From positions 26,534 through 90,533 of the forward strand of contig CAMDHP010000001.1 of the NCBI GenBank assembly GCA_945898185.1: a stretch of 64,000 nt of DNA, given 5' to 3'. Under the pieces are notes generated by a model. The model saw only the letters and a program-made list of their open reading frames with translations. It did no database searches and was not told where the DNA came from. The position numbers and the translations under genes are program-made. Positions 61,169 through 64,000 of the stretch are shown here, piece by piece (within the stretch, counting starts at the first letter, position 1; each line of letters opens with the position of its first letter). Source of the DNA: Akkermansia muciniphila. GTDB taxonomy: Bacteria; Verrucomicrobiota; Verrucomicrobiia; Opitutales; Opitutaceae.

Positions 61169-63055
61169 CTAATCCAGGTAGGGCGTGTATTCCGGCAGCA
61201 GTTTCTGGACCGCCAGTTTGACCTCATTGATATCCATAGAATTAAGTTGGCCTTGAAGTTGAAGCATCTCGCCGCGAATGAGCTCGGGATTCAATCCTTC
61301 GGCGACGAAGCGCTGGATGCGCGGATGGGTCGTGGGCTTGTGCGACTCGGTCGAGTGCTGGAGTTCCTCGTAAAGCTTTTCGCCGGGCTTCAAGCCGACG
61401 AATTTAATTTCGATATCGGTGTCGGGCACGAGGCCGGAGAGTTCGATCATCTGCCGGGCGAGGTCCGCGATTTTCACCGGGCTGCCCATGTCGAGAACGA
61501 AGATTTCTCCACCGTCGCCGAGAAGTGCAGTTTGTAAAACCAAGCCCACCGCCTCGGGGATGGTCATGAAATAGCGGGTCACATCGGGATGGGTCACCGT
61601 CACCGGACCACCGGCAGCGATCTGCTGTTTAAAGATAGGCACCACACTGCCCGAGGAGCCGAGGACGTTGCCGAAACGCACCGCCATGAACCGGGTTTTG
61701 CCCGCCTGGCCGGAGATGTGCAGGCCTTGCAACATGAGTTCGGCGAGGCGCTTCGAGGCACCCATGACGCTGGTGGGGTTGATGGCCTTGTCGGTCGAGA
61801 TCGCGAGGAATGTCTCGACGCCATGCGCCACGGCCTCTTCGGCCAGCAAAAGCGTGCCGAGGGCATTGTTTTTCAAGGCCTCGGCGGGTTGACGCTCCAT
61901 CAGATGAACGTGTTTGTGTGCAGCGGCGTGAAAAATAAGCGCCGGCTTGTAGCGTGCGAGTATCTGGGCGATGCGCGGACGATCCAGGATGTCGGCCATG
62001 ACCGGTTGGATGATGGCGCCCATGCCGCGCGCGATCAGTTCCTGCTCGATGACGAAAAGCGCGGGCTCGGACTGCTCGACTAGGATGAGACGCGAAGGGT
62101 TGCCGTTCGCGATCTGCCGGCAGAGCTCGCTGCCGATACTGCCGCCGGCACCGGTGACGAGCACGACCCTGTCTCGCACCATCTGGGTGATGCCGATCGT
62201 ATCGAGCTGGACCGGATCGCGCCCGAGTAGATCCTCGACCTCTACCGCGCGGAGCCGGGTGACTTTGGCCCGGCCGGAAAGAAGATCGTCCACCGAGGGC
62301 ACGATTTCCACGCCGAGACCTTTTTCGGTCATGAGCTTAATGACCTCGCGTAACCGCTTTTCGGTCGCGGTCGGCATGGCGATGATCACGTGGTCGAACT
62401 CGAAGCGCGCCCGCAGACTTTCAACTTCATCAATTCGGCCACCCACGGGAATACCATGCACCAAAACACCCCGTTTATCATCGTCATCGTCGAGGAAGAC
62501 GACCGGCACCAGACCGCGCGCGGGCCGGTTAATGCACTCGCTGGCGAGGCTCGCCCCGACATCGCCCGCGCCCAGGATGGCGATGCGCCGGCGGGATTTG
62601 TGAGGACCCATGGTGCTATGCAGGGTGATGCGCTCGCGATAGATGCGGAGCGCGAGACGAGATCCGCAGACAACGCCCAGGGAGAGAACGAAGTCCATTA
62701 AGAGCACGCTGCGCGGCAAGATGTAAATTAGCTCGGGGTCGTTGCGGCAGAGCAGCCACCAGGCGAAGGCCAGCATAGCCGAAATCAACAGGGCCCAAGA
62801 AACCCGAATCAAATCAGGTAGGCCGAAATAGGTGAGCATCGAGCTGAATTGGCGGAAGATCACCAACAGCGCCACTTTGAGCAGCACGAAGGGCACTAGA
62901 CTGATCAGGCGCACTTGAGCCAGGTCCGCCGGCACTTGAAAGTCGAAGCGCACTTCCCACGCTCCCCAGAGCGCCAAGCTTAACAATATCGCGTAAACCA
63001 AAGCCACCAAAAGGGAGCGTTTGTTGCGGTTCGGACTGAAGACGGTGGCAAGCAT
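61169..63055 (-). CDS. Membrane-anchored nucleoside-diphosphate-sugar epimerase/dehydratase (CapD/WbpM/PglF type)
   Basis: 4 N-terminal TMs; RIAILGAGDVGASLASE; VLVTGAGGSIGSELCRQI; FHAAAHKHVHLME; STDKAINPTSVMGASKR. Confidence 0.95.
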   Translation of the reverse strand: MLATVFSPNRNKRSLLVALVYAILLSLALWGAWEVRFDFQVPADLAQVRLISLVPFVLLKVALLVIFRQFSSMLTYFGLPDLIRVSWALLISAMLAFAWWLLCRNDPELIYILPRSVLLMDFVLSLGVVCGSRLALRIYRERITLHSTMGPHKSRRRIAILGAGDVGASLASECINRPARGLVPVVFLDDDDDKRGVLVHGIPVGGRIDEVESLRARFEFDHVIIAMPTATEKRLREVIKLMTEKGLGVEIVPSVDDLLSGRAKVTRLRAVEVEDLLGRDPVQLDTIGITQMVRDRVVLVTGAGGSIGSELCRQIANGNPSRLILVEQSEPALFVIEQELIARGMGAIIQPVMADILDRPRIAQILARYKPALIFHAAAHKHVHLMERQPAEALKNNALGTLLLAEEAVAHGVETFLAISTDKAINPTSVMGASKRLAELMLQGLHISGQAGKTRFMAVRFGNVLGSSGSVVPIFKQQIAAGGPVTVTHPDVTRYFMTIPEAVGLVLQTALLGDGGEIFVLDMGSPVKIADLARQMIELSGLVPDTDIEIKFVGLKPGEKLYEELQHSTESHKPTTHPRIQRFVAEGLNPELIRGEMLQLQGQLNSMDINEVKLAVQKLLPEYTPYLD

Positions 63056-63106
63056 GAGGCTGATAGTGACCGGGCGGAGTTGGCGAGGTCGACGGTATTC
63101 AAGAGA

Positions 63107-63691
63107 TTACGGATTGAACTCACGGGCGGTCGCTTCGCCGCCGGCTTGGATGCCTTCGCGCCGAGCTACCTTCCAAATAGTTATAAAAAGAATTTTTATA
63201 TCCATAAGCACGCTCCGGTTGTCCACGTAATAGACATCCCAGCGAAACTTCTCCTCCCACGCCATGGCGTTACGGCCCTTGATCTGGGAGAGTCCGGTGA
63301 TGCCAGGCCGCACTTCATGGCGGCGTGCCTGCTCCGGTGAATAGCGCGGCAAGTAGGCCACGAGTAGCGGGCGCGGGCCCACCAGGCTCATGTCGCCGCG
63401 CAGCACGTTCCAGAGCTCAGGGAGCTCGTCCAACGACGTCGCCCGCAATGCGCGCCCAAAGGCCGTCAGGCGCTCAGCGTCACTCAACAAGCGCCCATCG
63501 GGTCCACAAGCATCCGTCATGCTGCGGAACTTGATCAACTCAAACACTACCCCGTCCCGCCCGGGCCGTGCCTGGCGGAAAAAGAGCGGAGCACCCAGCT
63601 TCACCCGCACCAGCAAGGCCATAATTAGCAAAAGTGGCCCCCAGAGTGGCAGCGCCGCCAACACTACGATGAGATCGAATACTCGCTTCAT
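63107..63691 (-). CDS. Undecaprenyl-phosphate sugar transferase (PglC/WbaP C-terminal type)
   Basis: MKRVFDLIVVLAALPLWGPLLLIMALLVRVKLGAPLFFRQARPGRDG, TSLDELPELWNVLRGDMSLVGPRPLL. Confidence 0.95.
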   Translation of the reverse strand: MKRVFDLIVVLAALPLWGPLLLIMALLVRVKLGAPLFFRQARPGRDGVVFELIKFRSMTDACGPDGRLLSDAERLTAFGRALRATSLDELPELWNVLRGDMSLVGPRPLLVAYLPRYSPEQARRHEVRPGITGLSQIKGRNAMAWEEKFRWDVYYVDNRSVLMDIKILFITIWKVARREGIQAGGEATAREFNP

Positions 63692-63730
63692 ACTGAGCGC
63701 AAAATCCACTGCCCTTCGGTCTGCCGGACC

Positions 63731-64000
63731 TCAGGCGCATCCGGCGCATCGCCGAACCACCGCGACCACCCGCTCAAGATCCGCCAGAGCCAAATTCGAA
63801 CCCGAAGGGAGACAGAGCCCTTTGTTAAAAAGCTCTTCCGCCACCGCACCGCCAATACATTCGAATCCGGCAAAAAGCGGTTGCATGTGCATCGGTTTCC
63901 AAACCGAGCGCGACTCGAAGTTCTCTTCGTTCAATGCGATGCGCACACCCTCGTGGTCCATGCCAAAAAGCGCCGGATCAATCTGCACGCACACCAACCA
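63731..64000 (-). CDS. DegT/DnrJ/EryC1-family aminotransferase, C-terminal part (truncated by window)
   Basis: ESRSVWKPMHMQPLFAGFECIGGAVAEELFNKGLCLPSGSNLALADLERVV. Confidence 0.88.
   Translation of the reverse strand, partial: WLVCVQIDPALFGMDHEGVRIALNEENFESRSVWKPMHMQPLFAGFECIGGAVAEELFNKGLCLPSGSNLALADLERVVAVVRRCAGCA

Overview
This is a GC-rich chromosomal window that looks like Verrucomicrobiota, probably Opitutaceae. That placement is inferred from gene content, PEP-CTERM/SHD1 proteins and repeat style; no search was run. Most of it is core metabolism on both strands. In order: the 3' part of a PEP-CTERM beta-strand-repeat protein; queF; hisN-like; DEDDh exonuclease; HAD; CBS/DRTGG family II pyrophosphatase; glnS; murJ; a split pta (catalytic domain plus a separate P-loop/DRTGG gene); hrpB; typA; a GspF-like protein; a MacAB-like exporter; a caa3-type cytochrome oxidase operon; a porin-pstSCAB-phoU phosphate operon; an SNF2 helicase; waaA; an M16 protease; a GH2; mnmA; trxB; a Fur-like regulator with sufCBD; a decayed BNR-type pseudogene; tRNA-Leu(UAG); an M23 lipoprotein; an orphan SecD-P1-head-like lipoprotein; and the start of a polysaccharide/glycan locus. 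I saw no CRISPR array, prophage, intact IS element or recognisable defence system, and no single dramatic new system. The observations most worth a second look are: (1) several dispersed, short-period palindromic intergenic repeat families, including one copy with a nested insertion and one word placed 7-8 nt before two start codons; (2) a Fur-family regulator lacking the CxxC Zn motif, next to suf, with twin PerR/Fur-like boxes; (3) a Pho-operator-like 22-bp direct repeat before the porin-pst operon, and a PstC with a very large helical ectodomain; (4) Pro-rich insertions in GlnRS and MnmA, the latter with a C8 tract; (5) the multiply frameshifted BNR pseudogene and a second remnant next to GH2; (6) the SecD-head lipoprotein paired with M23.
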